Assembly (NCBI GenBank): GCA_007571315.1
Contig: RKRP01000133.1
Coordinates: forward strand, 1 to 51,414
Direction: 5' to 3'
Length of the DNA: 51,414 bases
Origin: Gammaproteobacteria bacterium
GTDB lineage: Bacteria; Pseudomonadota; Gammaproteobacteria; Steroidobacterales; Foliamicaceae
The position numbers were made by a program, and so were the translations under genes. The notes beneath the pieces were generated by a model. That model saw only the letters and a list, made by a program, of their open reading frames with translations, was not told the DNA's origin and did not search any database. Below, in pieces: positions 1 through 8,365 of this stretch; the first letter of the stretch is position 1, and each line of letters begins with the position of its first letter.

Positions 1-291
1 CTTGGCCCCCAGCGCCTGCCCAGGGTGGCGGCGCAGTTGGGCCGCTGGGTGGGTCAGGCGCGGCGAATGTCGCGCACGCTCATGTACCAGCTCCGTCAGG
101 AAGTGAACCTCGACGACCCCCGGCCGTTTGCGGCTGGCAGGCCGTCAACGCGGGCGGCGCGCGCGGGCAGCGTGAAAGCAAAGGCCAGCGCAGCAGGGGA
201 ACCGGATCAGGAAAAGGATGCCGAAGAGCCGCGAAAAGACTCTGGCGAGCCGGCTCAGGATGCCTCCGCCCAGGCCAAATCCAGTGAATAA
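1..291 (+). CDS. tatB: Sec-independent translocase protein TatB, C-terminal part (5' end outside window)
   Basis: The frame is open from base 1 and carries the end of the TatB amphipathic helix (LGPQRLPRVAAQLGRWVGQ) followed by a basic segment and an acidic, Ala/Lys/Glu-rich tail typical of TatB C-termini. The N-terminal membrane helix lies upstream of the window. TatB forms the twin-arginine signal receptor with TatC at the inner membrane. tatC follows directly with overlapping reading frames, the usual tatABC order. A Tat substrate (the amidohydrolase at 18003) is encoded in this same window. The identity rests on the helix motif and the neighbour rather than a complete protein. Confidence 0.88.
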   Translation, partial: LGPQRLPRVAAQLGRWVGQARRMSRTLMYQLRQEVNLDDPRPFAAGRPSTRAARAGSVKAKASAAGEPDQEKDAEEPRKDSGEPAQDASAQAKSSE

Positions 292-1066
292 CAAGCCGGG
301 GGAGCAGCGGGAAGAAGAGCGGGAGCAACTGGAAGAATCCAGCCTGCTGTCGCACCTGGTGGAACTCCGGTCCAGGCTGATGAAAGCCGCCGCCGCGGTG
401 CTGATCATTTTCATCGGTCTTGTGCCCTTCGCTCAGGAAGTTTTTACCTTGGTGGCGCAGCCGCTGATGAGCAAGTTGCCCGAAGGCGCCTCAATGATCG
501 CGACCCGGGTGGCTTCGCCGTTTTTGACCCCCTTCAAAACGGCGTTCTGGGTGGCGGTGTTCGCCGCCATGCCCATCGTTATCTACCAGGCATGGGCCTT
601 TGTAGCGCCAGGGCTGTACAAACGCGAGAAAAAAGTGGCGCTGCCGTTGGTGCTGTCCAGCATCGCGCTGTTTTATTCCGGCGCCGCGTTCGCTTTCTAC
701 GTGGTATTTCCGCTGATGTTCGGCTTCTTTACTGCCGCCACGCCGGAGGGCGTTGCGATGATGACCGATATTGGCGAGTACCTGGATTTCATTCTGGTGC
801 TGTTTTTCACCTTCGGAATTGCCTTTGAAGTGCCCATCGCCATACTCTTGCTGGTGGGCGCGGGGATCGTCAGCCCCAAATCGCTCAGCAGCAAGCGGCC
901 CTATGTTCTGTTGGGGGCCTTTACGCTGGGCATGCTACTCACGCCGCCCGACATGATTTCGCAAACACTTCTGGCGGTGCCGCTTTTTCTCCTGTACGAG
1001 GTTGGCATCATCATGTCGCGCGTGCTGTTGAGAAAGCGCGCCGCGAAACAGAACGCCTCAAGCTGA
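218..1066 (+). CDS. tatC: Sec-independent protein translocase TatC
   Basis: TatC is the polytopic inner-membrane core of the twin-arginine translocase and recognises the RR signal. The family start LLSHLVELRSRL appears at about residue 43, followed by six hydrophobic segments and the conserved FxxPFKTAFW-like region before helix 2 and YxFVAPGLYKREKK after it. The first ATG (218) has AGGA five bases upstream but would overlap tatB by 74 bp. A later ATG at 260 has no spaced Shine-Dalgarno, so 218 is preferred with low certainty; either gives a charged cytoplasmic N-terminus longer than in E. coli. The gene converges on the small lipoprotein gene at 1087-1440. Confidence 0.95.
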   Translation: MPKSREKTLASRLRMPPPRPNPVNNKPGEQREEEREQLEESSLLSHLVELRSRLMKAAAAVLIIFIGLVPFAQEVFTLVAQPLMSKLPEGASMIATRVASPFLTPFKTAFWVAVFAAMPIVIYQAWAFVAPGLYKREKKVALPLVLSSIALFYSGAAFAFYVVFPLMFGFFTAATPEGVAMMTDIGEYLDFILVLFFTFGIAFEVPIAILLLVGAGIVSPKSLSSKRPYVLLGAFTLGMLLTPPDMISQTLLAVPLFLLYEVGIIMSRVLLRKRAAKQNASS

Positions 1067-1086
1067 GCGGCTTTCGGGACAGCGCG

Positions 1087-1440
1087 CTAGTCGGCCGCCG
1101 GCAATACTCCGCTCAAGCCGTCGAAGCCGCGGTCCTGCAGTTCCTCGATTTGTTCGCGGGAAATCGTTTCCACGCGCTTGCCTGCGGTGGTGTTCTTAGC
1201 CTGCTCGCCCCGGCGCCGCACTCGATTGATGCGGGAACCGGTCACGTCTCGACGCTCCAGCGTGGACACATAGCCCCAGCCGCTCTTACGCTGGTCCTCC
1301 CGGGCGGCGGCAGCGGCCTCGGTTGCCGCGGGCGTGGTTTCCGGCTGCTGGGCGGCAGGAGCCCGTTGGGCGGACTGCTGGGCGGCGCAAGCGGCCAGGG
1401 CAAGGGTGAACCCGATGACAAGAAGTTTTTTCACGTGCAT
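1087..1440 (-). CDS. Small putative lipoprotein of unknown function
   Basis: This 117-residue protein has a classic lipoprotein signal: two Lys after the start, a hydrophobic stretch and the lipobox LAAC with Cys18. The mature part is low-complexity (Ala/Gln/Pro/Thr) up to about residue 50. A more ordered segment follows with the phrases SGWGYVSTLERRDVTGSRI and ISREQIEELQDRGFDG. I do not recognise the family. It is convergent with tatC and downstream of the thioesterase on the same strand, separated by only 35 bp, so it could be read with the end of the arginine operon. The sorting signal is clear; the function is unknown. Confidence 0.7.
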   Translation of the reverse strand: MHVKKLLVIGFTLALAACAAQQSAQRAPAAQQPETTPAATEAAAAAREDQRKSGWGYVSTLERRDVTGSRINRVRRRGEQAKNTTAGKRVETISREQIEELQDRGFDGLSGVLPAAD

Positions 1441-1475
1441 TCCTCAATTTCGCGCCGCGAAGAATAGCACGATGC

Positions 1476-1922
1476 TCAGCGCGGTTTTTTTATTGGGCGA
1501 ACCGATGTTGCAAGCCGCGCCACGCTCAGCAACATATCTTCTTCGTTGGTTATGCGAATGTCCCACACATGCACCACACTGCCGGTGCGTATGGGGCGTG
1601 CCGTGCCGTACACGTATCCCGAGCGCGCCGGGCGGAGGTGGCTTAGGTTGATTTCCAGGCCAAGCACCTGGTATTCCCCCGGAGGCGTGCAGAGATAGGA
1701 AGACCAGCTTCCCACCGATTCCGCGAGAACGGCCGAGGCGCCGCCGTGCAGCAGGCCAAAGGGCTGTTGGGTGCGATGATCCACCGGCATGCGCGCGCGC
1801 AGGAAATCGTTGCCTATCTCGACCACTTCCACGCCCAGATGCCCCAGCATCCGGTTCTCTTCCATGGCATTCAACTGTTCGGGGCGGCTGAAAGCCTTGG
1901 GGTGCCATATGCGCCCGGACAC
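1476..1922 (-). CDS. Hot-dog fold acyl-CoA thioesterase, MenI/YdiI-like
   Basis: The sequence matches the YdiI/MenI group of PaaI-type thioesterases: an N-terminal IWHPKAFSRPEQLNAM resembling the E. coli start, then GHLGVEV and the active-site region PVDHRTQQPFGLLHGGASAVLAE. That region contains the conserved HGG and the catalytic acid of the following helix (AES). I chose the GTG at 1922 because it overlaps the argH stop as TAGTG and begins exactly at the conserved N-terminus; longer forms have no similarity upstream. The result is 148 residues, usual for the family. Substrate is not shown; DHNA-CoA in MenI is only a guess here because no men genes are nearby. It is the last tightly coupled gene of the arginine operon. 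Confidence 0.85.
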   Translation of the reverse strand: MSGRIWHPKAFSRPEQLNAMEENRMLGHLGVEVVEIGNDFLRARMPVDHRTQQPFGLLHGGASAVLAESVGSWSSYLCTPPGEYQVLGLEINLSHLRPARSGYVYGTARPIRTGSVVHVWDIRITNEEDMLLSVARLATSVRPIKKPR

Positions 1923-3112
1923 TATTCCTCCTGCTTCGCAACCTTGCGGTAGGCCTTGCGAAAACTGATGCCTTGCTCCGCAACCAGCCGGTTGGCTCGT
2001 TCGGCGGCCCGCAGGTCCGGCGCCGAGGCCAACTCCTCGCAGCGTTCGGGAACAAAGCGCAAGCCGCGCACTATACGGCATATTACGGCGCAACTCTCGC
2101 CGGTCAGATCGATGCCCCGGAACAACGGCGCCTTGATGCGCTGAAGGTCGCGCTGGTATCCGGAGGGCAGGGAAGCCGGCGCCCCCAGCACTTCCAGCAG
2201 GCAGCCCCGCACCGCAGCTCCTGCGCCTCGAACCAGCTCCAGCGCATCCGGATTACGCTTCTGGGGCATGATGGAAGAACCGGTGGTTACCTCATCCGCC
2301 AGACGAACCAGCGAGAATTCCCGCGTATAGAACAGCAGCAGGTCGCTGGCCAGACGACCGAGATCCTGCATCAGCAAGGCGCATTCGAACAGCAGCCCCG
2401 CCTCAGCTTTGCCGCGCGAGAGCTGCACCGAAGTGACCGGCGCCTGCACTTCGGCAAATCCCAGGCGGGCGCGCGTTTGTTCCCGGTCAATATTCAGCCC
2501 CGGCGCGCCGAAACCCGCGCCGCTGCCGAGCGGATTGCGGTCCATGCGCCGAACGGCTCCGGCCAAACCCGCGGCATCGTCGCGCAGCTCCCCGACAAAG
2601 CCGCATGCCCACAGTCCTACGCTGATGGGCATGGCGGGCTGCATGTGCGTATAGCCGGGCAAGGGCAAGCGGCCCTGGCGCGCGTTCAGGCCGTCCAGTT
2701 CATCCGCCACGGCGTTGGCGGCCCGCCGCAGGTCAAAAGCCGCATCCTTGAGATACAGCCGCAAGGCCGCCAGCACCTGATCGTTGCGGGAGCGTCCCAG
2801 ATGAACGCGCCCGCCGGCCTCGCCTATGCGCGCCGTCAGGCGCCGCTCCAGCGCGGTATGCGCATCTTCCTCTTCCAGGGAGATGGCCCATTCTCCGGCC
2901 GCGTGCTCTTTGCCCAACGCCTCCAGGCCGTCCGCGATTGCGGCCTTGTCCTGATCCGACAGATAGCCCGCCGCATGCAGCATCGCGGCGTGGGCAATCG
3001 AAGCCCGCACGTCGTACGCCACCAGCCGGGAATCCAGCCGATGATCCTCGCCCGCCGTATAGCGCAGCACGGTCTCGTCGAGCTGCCCGCCCTTGTCCCA
3101 CAGCCGGGTCAT
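1922..3112 (-). CDS. argH: Argininosuccinate lyase
   Basis: ArgH splits argininosuccinate into arginine and fumarate, the last step of arginine synthesis in the cytoplasm. The fumarase/aspartase superfamily signature GSSIMPQKRNPD is present, as are the upstream VHLGRSRNDQ and LPGYTHMQPA motifs that contribute to the active site. The 396 residues are somewhat shorter than the roughly 460 of E. coli ArgH, with the C-terminal region reduced; the shorter form is seen in several bacterial groups. Its ATG overlaps the argB stop (ATGA) and its stop overlaps the thioesterase GTG, so it is translationally coupled on both sides. Confidence 0.95.
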   Translation of the reverse strand: MTRLWDKGGQLDETVLRYTAGEDHRLDSRLVAYDVRASIAHAAMLHAAGYLSDQDKAAIADGLEALGKEHAAGEWAISLEEEDAHTALERRLTARIGEAGGRVHLGRSRNDQVLAALRLYLKDAAFDLRRAANAVADELDGLNARQGRLPLPGYTHMQPAMPISVGLWACGFVGELRDDAAGLAGAVRRMDRNPLGSGAGFGAPGLNIDREQTRARLGFAEVQAPVTSVQLSRGKAEAGLLFECALLMQDLGRLASDLLLFYTREFSLVRLADEVTTGSSIMPQKRNPDALELVRGAGAAVRGCLLEVLGAPASLPSGYQRDLQRIKAPLFRGIDLTGESCAVICRIVRGLRFVPERCEELASAPDLRAAERANRLVAEQGISFRKAYRKVAKQEE

Positions 3113-4047
3113 TGCCTGCCGGCCTCCTGCTCGGCAGTCGATAGCGCGTCAATGCTGCGCACCACCAGGGTCCCGCAACCCTCGTTGGTGAACACCTCGC
3201 GCAGCAGAGCGTCCTGGGTGCTTCCGGAAACCAGGTGGACGCGCGGCACGCCCCCCTTGATCGCGGCTTCGATAGCCATTGCCTTGGGAAGCATGCCGTT
3301 GGCCAGCGCTCCCTCCGCGCGCAGTTTGCGCAAGCCGGCGAGGTCCAGGTAGGACAAAAGCGTGGAAGCATCCGAGCGGTCCGAAAGAATGCCTGGCGCG
3401 GCCATGGTGAGCACCAGTTTCTCGGCCTGCAGGGCTGTTGCCAACGCCGCGGCAACCGTATCGGCATTGATATTGAGAAGTCCGCCCCCGGAGTCCGCCG
3501 AGAGCGGACTTACGATGGGCAAAAAGCGTTTCTCCAAAAGCATTTTCAGCACTGCCGGGTCCACATTTTGGATATCGCCCACAAAGCCGAAATCCACTGG
3601 CTCCTCGCCTGCGCCTTCCACCTTTACCGGCGGGCGGCGGCGGGCCACAATCAGACCCGCGTCCACTCCGGACAGCCCAACGGCTGGAACGCCGCATGAG
3701 CGGCAGGCGGCGAGCAGCCGGGTATTGACCTCGCCGTTCAGCACACAGGCAGCCACCTTAAGGTCTTCGGCCCCGGTTACGCGGCGCCCGGCCACCATGC
3801 GCGCCTTGTGTTTCAGCCGGGTGGCCAATTCGGTTGATTGCGGGCCGCCCCCGTGCACGATTAGCACGCGAACTCCAAGGGCTTGCAGCACCGCCGCCTG
3901 TTCCACCAGCGCCTCAATGCGGCTGGCCCGGCTCAGCACCTCGCCGCCCAGCTTGACCACAAACACGCGGTCCCGGTAGAGGCGCAGGTACGGCGCGGCG
4001 GCGCGCAGCGCGCCGAATCCCGCGCCGCTTGGCCGCTTGCGGTTCAC
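3109..4047 (-). CDS. argB: N-acylglutamate kinase (acetylglutamate kinase family)
   Basis: ArgB phosphorylates the gamma-carboxylate of N-acetylglutamate (or N-succinylglutamate in succinyl pathways). Amino-acid kinase motifs are visible: FVVKLGGEVL near residue 30, IVHGGGPQ, and NINADTVAAALA, with a Lys-containing GMLPKAMAIEAAI segment near the C-terminus. I chose the GTG at 4047, which overlaps the upstream carbamoyltransferase stop as GTGA and gives 312 residues; a longer frame extends upstream but without similarity. There is no fused acetyltransferase (NAGS) domain, unlike some Xanthomonas-type ArgB proteins, and no argA is seen in the window. Confidence 0.92.
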   Translation of the reverse strand: MNRKRPSGAGFGALRAAAPYLRLYRDRVFVVKLGGEVLSRASRIEALVEQAAVLQALGVRVLIVHGGGPQSTELATRLKHKARMVAGRRVTGAEDLKVAACVLNGEVNTRLLAACRSCGVPAVGLSGVDAGLIVARRRPPVKVEGAGEEPVDFGFVGDIQNVDPAVLKMLLEKRFLPIVSPLSADSGGGLLNINADTVAAALATALQAEKLVLTMAAPGILSDRSDASTLLSYLDLAGLRKLRAEGALANGMLPKAMAIEAAIKGGVPRVHLVSGSTQDALLREVFTNEGCGTLVVRSIDALSTAEQEAGRQ

Positions 4048-5060
4048 AATCCCGGCCCCAGCATGGCGTAAAGAACAGCCATCTGCACCCACATTCGATT
4101 GCGGGCTTCCGCCACCACCACGCTGCGCGGGCCATCCAGCACCGCCTCGCTCACCACCACATTGCGGCGAACCGGCAGACAGTGCATAAACCGGCAGTTG
4201 GTTTCGGCGGGCTGGAACCAGGGCTCGTCCACGCACCAGTCCTCGTGCTGGTTGCGCAGCTGATAGTCGGAATGCTTGTCGCCGTAGTGGCGCGTCGAAC
4301 TCCAGGACTTGGCATAAACCACATGGGCGCCATCCAGCGCCTCGGACCGGTTATCCGTTTCCTGAACGGAACCGCCGAAGCGCTCGGCCAGCCGCCTGGC
4401 CTTGTTCATAACCACGTCCGGCAGCTCAAACCCGCCGGGCCGCAACACGGTTACGTCCATGCCGCGCATGGCTGCCATCTGGATCGTGGCCGCCGGAACC
4501 GCCAGCGGCAGCGCCAGCGGGTGATAGGCCCAACTGAGCACAAACTTGCCCGCGGACACGGGAATGTCCAGGTCGTCCATCGTCTTCCAGTCCGCCAGGC
4601 TCTGGCAAGGGTGGTTGATCGCCGATTCCATGTTGATCAGCGGTGTCGAGACCAGTTCCGCAAGGCCGCGATACTCCCGGTCCTCCAGATCCTCCGTCAG
4701 GTTGCGCCCCTCGGCGAAAGCGCGCAGGCCCAATGCATCGCCGTACGACGCGATTACCGGCACCGCCTCCCGAACATGCTCCGCAGCGGCGCCGTCCATG
4801 ACGATTCCCGGCCGGGTTTCCAGCCCGTGAATCGACATCTCCGGCGAGATTACGAAGGCGCCGCCGCCCAGCCGCGTCATGGAAGCCTGAAACGAGGCCA
4901 GAGTTCGAAGCGAGGGGTTTAGAAACAGCAGCGAAAGAACCTTGCCTTTGAGCGCCTCCGGTTCAGGATGCCGCTCAAGGCGGTTCGATAGCGCCAGCAG
5001 CGCCGATATTTCTTCGGTCGAAAAATCGGCCAGATCATCGAATCGTTTTATTTCACTCAT
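4044..5060 (-). CDS. N-acyl-L-ornithine carbamoyltransferase, residues favouring N-succinylornithine
   Basis: The protein belongs to the AOTCase/SOTCase branch: LFLNPSLRT in the carbamoyl-phosphate site and HCLPVRRN in place of the plain HCLP of ornithine carbamoyltransferase. Two positions that I recall as discriminating the branch point to succinylornithine. The residue matching Glu92 of Xanthomonas AOTCase is Ala93 (in MDGAAAEH), and the position of its carboxylated Lys302 is Val302. The carbamoyl-phosphate motif reads SLRTLAS where RTR is usual. The ATG at 5060 overlaps argD by 8 bp and begins at the family N-terminus (338 residues). The assignment to the branch is firm; the substrate is inference. 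Confidence 0.85.
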   Translation of the reverse strand: MSEIKRFDDLADFSTEEISALLALSNRLERHPEPEALKGKVLSLLFLNPSLRTLASFQASMTRLGGGAFVISPEMSIHGLETRPGIVMDGAAAEHVREAVPVIASYGDALGLRAFAEGRNLTEDLEDREYRGLAELVSTPLINMESAINHPCQSLADWKTMDDLDIPVSAGKFVLSWAYHPLALPLAVPAATIQMAAMRGMDVTVLRPGGFELPDVVMNKARRLAERFGGSVQETDNRSEALDGAHVVYAKSWSSTRHYGDKHSDYQLRNQHEDWCVDEPWFQPAETNCRFMHCLPVRRNVVVSEAVLDGPRSVVVAEARNRMWVQMAVLYAMLGPGL

Positions 5061-6261
5061 CGGACTGCTCCCGGTAAACGCCAGGTTGGTGAAGGGTAGC
5101 GGCCAGCGCGGCTGCTTCATTCTCGTGAAGGTTCAGCGGCGGCATAAGGCGCAGCCAGCCCGGCACCGCGCTGGCGCCCGTGAGGATGTTGGCGTCAAGC
5201 AGCCGGTCCCGCGCCGCGCTGGCGCTGCTGTTGCATTTAAGGCCCAGCAGCAAACCTCGGCCCTGTATCGCCTCGACCGGGCCCTGAAGGCAAGTAGCGC
5301 GTATTTGCCGCTCGCGCTCCGCCGCCCTTGCGGGAAGCTGCTCCTCATGCATCGCTTCCAGCACCGCTTCGACCGCGGCGCAAGCCAGCGGGCCGCCCCC
5401 AAAGGTGCTGCCGAGATCGCCCGTGCCGAGCTGCGCGGCGCAATCCTCGCGCATCAGCAGCGCTGCGCAAGGAAAGCCTGCCCCCAGGGACTTGGCAGTG
5501 GTGAGCATGTCGGGCGTCACGCCAGCGTGCGAAACAGCGAAGGGCAAGCCGCTGCGGCCCATTCCACATTGCACTTCGTCGGCAATGAAGAAGGCGCCGC
5601 AGGCATCGCAGGCGGCGCGCGCCGCAACCAGCACCTCGTTGGCTATGGGGTAAGCGCCCCCCAAACCCTGTATGGGCTCCAGTATGACGGCGGCCGTTTC
5701 CTGGTCGATCATTGCGGCAACGGCTGCGGAATCGTCACGCGGCGCAAACACCACGTCGAACGGCGTTTGGGGAAAGCCGTACCAACGGTACGCGCCCCAA
5801 CTGACCGCGGCGGCGGCGGCCGTGCGTCCATGAAATCCGTGCTGAAGAGCAACAACCCGGGAGCGCCCCGTAAGCTGGCAGGCCACACGCAGGGCATTCT
5901 CATTGGCTTCCGCTCCTGAATTCACGAAAAACACCCGGCTCAATCCGTCAGGAGCGAACTCGGCCAGTTTTTCAGCGGCCCGCGCCCGCACCCTCAGCGC
6001 CATTGCATTGCTGGCGAATAACAGCTCGCCGGCCTGCCGCCTGAGGGCTGCCAGCAGGCGTGGATGACCGTATCCCAGGGCGCAAACGGCGTGCCCTCCG
6101 TACAGGTCCAGCAGCCTGCGGCCGTCAGCGCAGATCAGGTAGGCGCCCTCGCCGGCAACCACCTCGAACGGGAACTGGGCATACACCTGCGCCAAATGGG
6201 CCGCTTCCAGGCGGCGCGCGTCGTCGAGAGCGTCTGGCGCCTGTTGCGCGTTCATGTCCAT
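5053..6261 (-). CDS. argD: Acetylornithine/succinylornithine aminotransferase (class III PLP)
   Basis: ArgD transaminates N-acylglutamate semialdehyde to N-acylornithine using glutamate. Class III aminotransferase features are in order: NSGAEANENALR (about 114-125), HGFHGRT, the cofactor Asp in FFIADEVQCGMGRSG, the PLP lysine in TTAKSLGAG (Lys257), and GSTFGGGPLACAA. The 402-residue length is normal. The start overlaps the argC stop, and a second in-frame ATG two codons on is equally possible. It sits between argC and the acylornithine carbamoyltransferase gene, matching the order of reaction steps. Confidence 0.94.
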   Translation of the reverse strand: MDMNAQQAPDALDDARRLEAAHLAQVYAQFPFEVVAGEGAYLICADGRRLLDLYGGHAVCALGYGHPRLLAALRRQAGELLFASNAMALRVRARAAEKLAEFAPDGLSRVFFVNSGAEANENALRVACQLTGRSRVVALQHGFHGRTAAAAAVSWGAYRWYGFPQTPFDVVFAPRDDSAAVAAMIDQETAAVILEPIQGLGGAYPIANEVLVAARAACDACGAFFIADEVQCGMGRSGLPFAVSHAGVTPDMLTTAKSLGAGFPCAALLMREDCAAQLGTGDLGSTFGGGPLACAAVEAVLEAMHEEQLPARAAERERQIRATCLQGPVEAIQGRGLLLGLKCNSSASAARDRLLDANILTGASAVPGWLRLMPPLNLHENEAAALAATLHQPGVYREQSDE

Positions 6262-7301
6262 GCCGGCCCCGGCGCGGTCAAACCGGCCGTTTCATCGAAT
6301 CCGTACAGGCGGTTGGCCCATTGCACCGCTCCGCCGGCCGCGCCCTTCACCAGGTTGTCCAGCACCACGAAAACCGCCACCGAGCCGCCATCGACGGCGA
6401 TTGAAATATGCGCATGATTGCTGCCCACCACATTCTTGAGTCGTGGAGGCGTGTCCGTTAAATGCACAAACGGCGCATCGCCGTAACTCTGCTCGAAGGC
6501 GTTTTTGACCTGCCGCTCGCTTACCGAGGGTTTGAGGCCGGCCTGCATCGTAAGGTGGATTCCGCGCGCGAACGGCCCCGAATGCGGAACGAACCGCAAT
6601 TGCGGACGTTGCCCGCTTACCGCCTCGCAGATCTCTTCCACCTCCGGCGCGTGACGGTGCCGCAGCGGCCGGTAAGCAAACAGGTTGGAATGGCGGAGAG
6701 GGTGATGAGTGGTTGGCAGCGGCTGCTTGCCTGCCCCGGTGCTGCCGGTTACGCCGCTGGCGAAAAGCAGGGTGTTGGCGAGCTCGAAGCGCATCAGGGG
6801 CACGGACGCGAGCAGCAAGGCGCTGGCGAAGCACCCGGGGTGCCCCGCATGCGGGGTGTCCGCTTGCGCCCGATGCTCCGGCAGGGCGCAGCAAAACTTC
6901 GGCAACAGCTCCGGCGCGCCGTGCGCGGTCCCGTAAACCTGCTCATAGGCTTGGGCGGTGGCGTAGCGGAAGTCGGCCGAAACATCCACGATCCGAACTT
7001 CGGAGCCGCGCTTTCCGGCGAGTTTCAGGACATGGGCGACCAGCCCTGCGCTGGCCCCGTGCGGCGCGCAGGAAAAAACGGCGCAAGGCTGGCGCAGCGC
7101 TTCCTCCAGTTCGGCCAGGGAACAAAAACGAGAATCGGGCCAGAGGCCGGTGAGATTGGGAAATACGGATTCCACCGTGGCGCCCGCATTGCTCTGCGAT
7201 ACTGCCGCCGCCACCCGGAACTCCGGATGGGCGGCAAGAATGCGCAGGAGTTCGCCGGCCACATAGCCCGAAGCTCCCAGCACTACAGCGGGAATGCTCA
7301 T
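6252..7301 (-). CDS. argC: N-acyl-gamma-glutamyl-phosphate reductase
   Basis: ArgC reduces the N-acylglutamyl phosphate made by ArgB to the semialdehyde with NADPH. It opens with the Rossmann motif VVLGASGYVAGELLR and has the catalytic cysteine in HAGHPGCFASALLLA (Cys157). VTGSTGAGK and a C-terminal HAHISIAVDGG region complete the family pattern. The ATG at 7301 overlaps the stop of the upstream P-loop gene (ATGA), giving 349 residues; the frame continues upstream without similarity. Catalytic residues appear intact. Confidence 0.94.
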   Translation of the reverse strand: MSIPAVVLGASGYVAGELLRILAAHPEFRVAAAVSQSNAGATVESVFPNLTGLWPDSRFCSLAELEEALRQPCAVFSCAPHGASAGLVAHVLKLAGKRGSEVRIVDVSADFRYATAQAYEQVYGTAHGAPELLPKFCCALPEHRAQADTPHAGHPGCFASALLLASVPLMRFELANTLLFASGVTGSTGAGKQPLPTTHHPLRHSNLFAYRPLRHRHAPEVEEICEAVSGQRPQLRFVPHSGPFARGIHLTMQAGLKPSVSERQVKNAFEQSYGDAPFVHLTDTPPRLKNVVGSNHAHISIAVDGGSVAVFVVLDNLVKGAAGGAVQWANRLYGFDETAGLTAPGPAWT

Positions 7302-8365
7302 TGTTGCTTCAGCCCCAGTCTGCGGACCACGAACTTGCCCAGGTCCGCGCTGTGGGTGATAGCGTTGTAGCCGGGCGCGCCAACACGTTGGCGCAGGATG
7401 TCGAGCCCTACCTGGTTGTCGGTGGCGGGGCCGGTAACGGCGGCCACCTCGATTCCGAATTGCTCCTTCAGGAGGACGGTGCCGCCCCAGGCGGCAACGG
7501 GGTCGCTGGCGCACAGCAGCAGGCAGCTAATGGAGGAGCGTATGTTTTCATCCGCCAGGATAGCCTCCACGCCGTAGGCGCCGAGTATGCCGTCGCCCAG
7601 CTCGAAAACAATCGCGTCGGGCCCAGCGGCCGCCATTCGCCGCAGCATGGCCCGCACCAGGCGGGGCGCATTGCGGGGCGCGGTGCTGACTACCCCGAAA
7701 TCAGTGAAAATCGCGGTATTGCGCGCGCCCGCGTCCTCCATGGCCAGAATATCGCGGCGCAGCGCCACTCCGGTGGCCTTGAAAGCGTCCACCACATAGC
7801 CTTCATGCCGCAGGCGGCCGACGATGGCGCAGGCGGCGGCCGTCTTTCCGGAATTCATGGTGGTGCCGGCCAGAGCCACCACCGGCGCGCCGCCCAGGTC
7901 CAGGTTGCCGGAATCCTCCGGCGGCAGCGCTTCACCGCCTACCCGCGCAGGTATCCCAACGCGCTCGCCCAGATAGGGGAACTCCAGCACTACCCCCAGC
8001 ACGCGGGCATCGAAGGGCGGCCCCATGGTGGCGTTTCCCGAATCGCACACACCCAGCACGCCGCCTATGTTGAGCAACTGCAGCACATCGCCGGGCCGGA
8101 CCGATTCCGGCACGTGCCCCGCGTAGCCGAACAGGGCTTTCCTGTGGCCCAGGGCGCCTACCACAACGTCTCCATTGCGCACGCGAGCCATGCGGCCGCT
8201 GGCCAGCTCCAGCCGGTTGTAGGACGACTTGTCGTTGAGCATCTCCACCGCAACGAGCACGCCTTCCTCGCTGGGAATCTCGTTGCCCACCCGGATTTCG
8301 CGCTCAAGCTCCAGGCCGGAAGCAACCGAGGCAAGCTTATCGACGATCACGCTACGCATGACCAC
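7298..8365 (-). CDS. Uncharacterised P-loop NTPase (DUF1611/BioD-like appearance) inside the arginine operon
   Basis: I do not recognise a defined function. The N-terminal part (about 1-150) is Gly/Val-rich with a likely beta-barrel character (VVVGALGHRKALFGYAGHVP). The C-terminal part begins with a Walker A-type loop GTTMNSGKT (167-175), followed by FKATGVALRRDILAMEDAGA and VFELGDGILG, which resembles the DUF1611/BioD/MobB style of P-loop proteins. It overlaps argG by 8-14 bp and argC by 4 bp, so it must be made with the arginine enzymes. Two starts (8365, 8359) are possible. No argA or argE/argJ is present in the window, so a role in an acyl-transfer, deacylation or carboxylate-activation step is thinkable but unproven. 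Confidence 0.75.
   Translation of the reverse strand: MVMRSVIVDKLASVASGLELEREIRVGNEIPSEEGVLVAVEMLNDKSSYNRLELASGRMARVRNGDVVVGALGHRKALFGYAGHVPESVRPGDVLQLLNIGGVLGVCDSGNATMGPPFDARVLGVVLEFPYLGERVGIPARVGGEALPPEDSGNLDLGGAPVVALAGTTMNSGKTAAACAIVGRLRHEGYVVDAFKATGVALRRDILAMEDAGARNTAIFTDFGVVSTAPRNAPRLVRAMLRRMAAAGPDAIVFELGDGILGAYGVEAILADENIRSSISCLLLCASDPVAAWGGTVLLKEQFGIEVAAVTGPATDNQVGLDILRQRVGAPGYNAITHSADLGKFVVRRLGLKQQ

Noticed and set aside
1973-3352. Long plus-strand open frame across argH
   Set aside because: It runs antisense to the well-supported argH and argB and has no motif or signal; long antisense frames are expected in GC-rich DNA.
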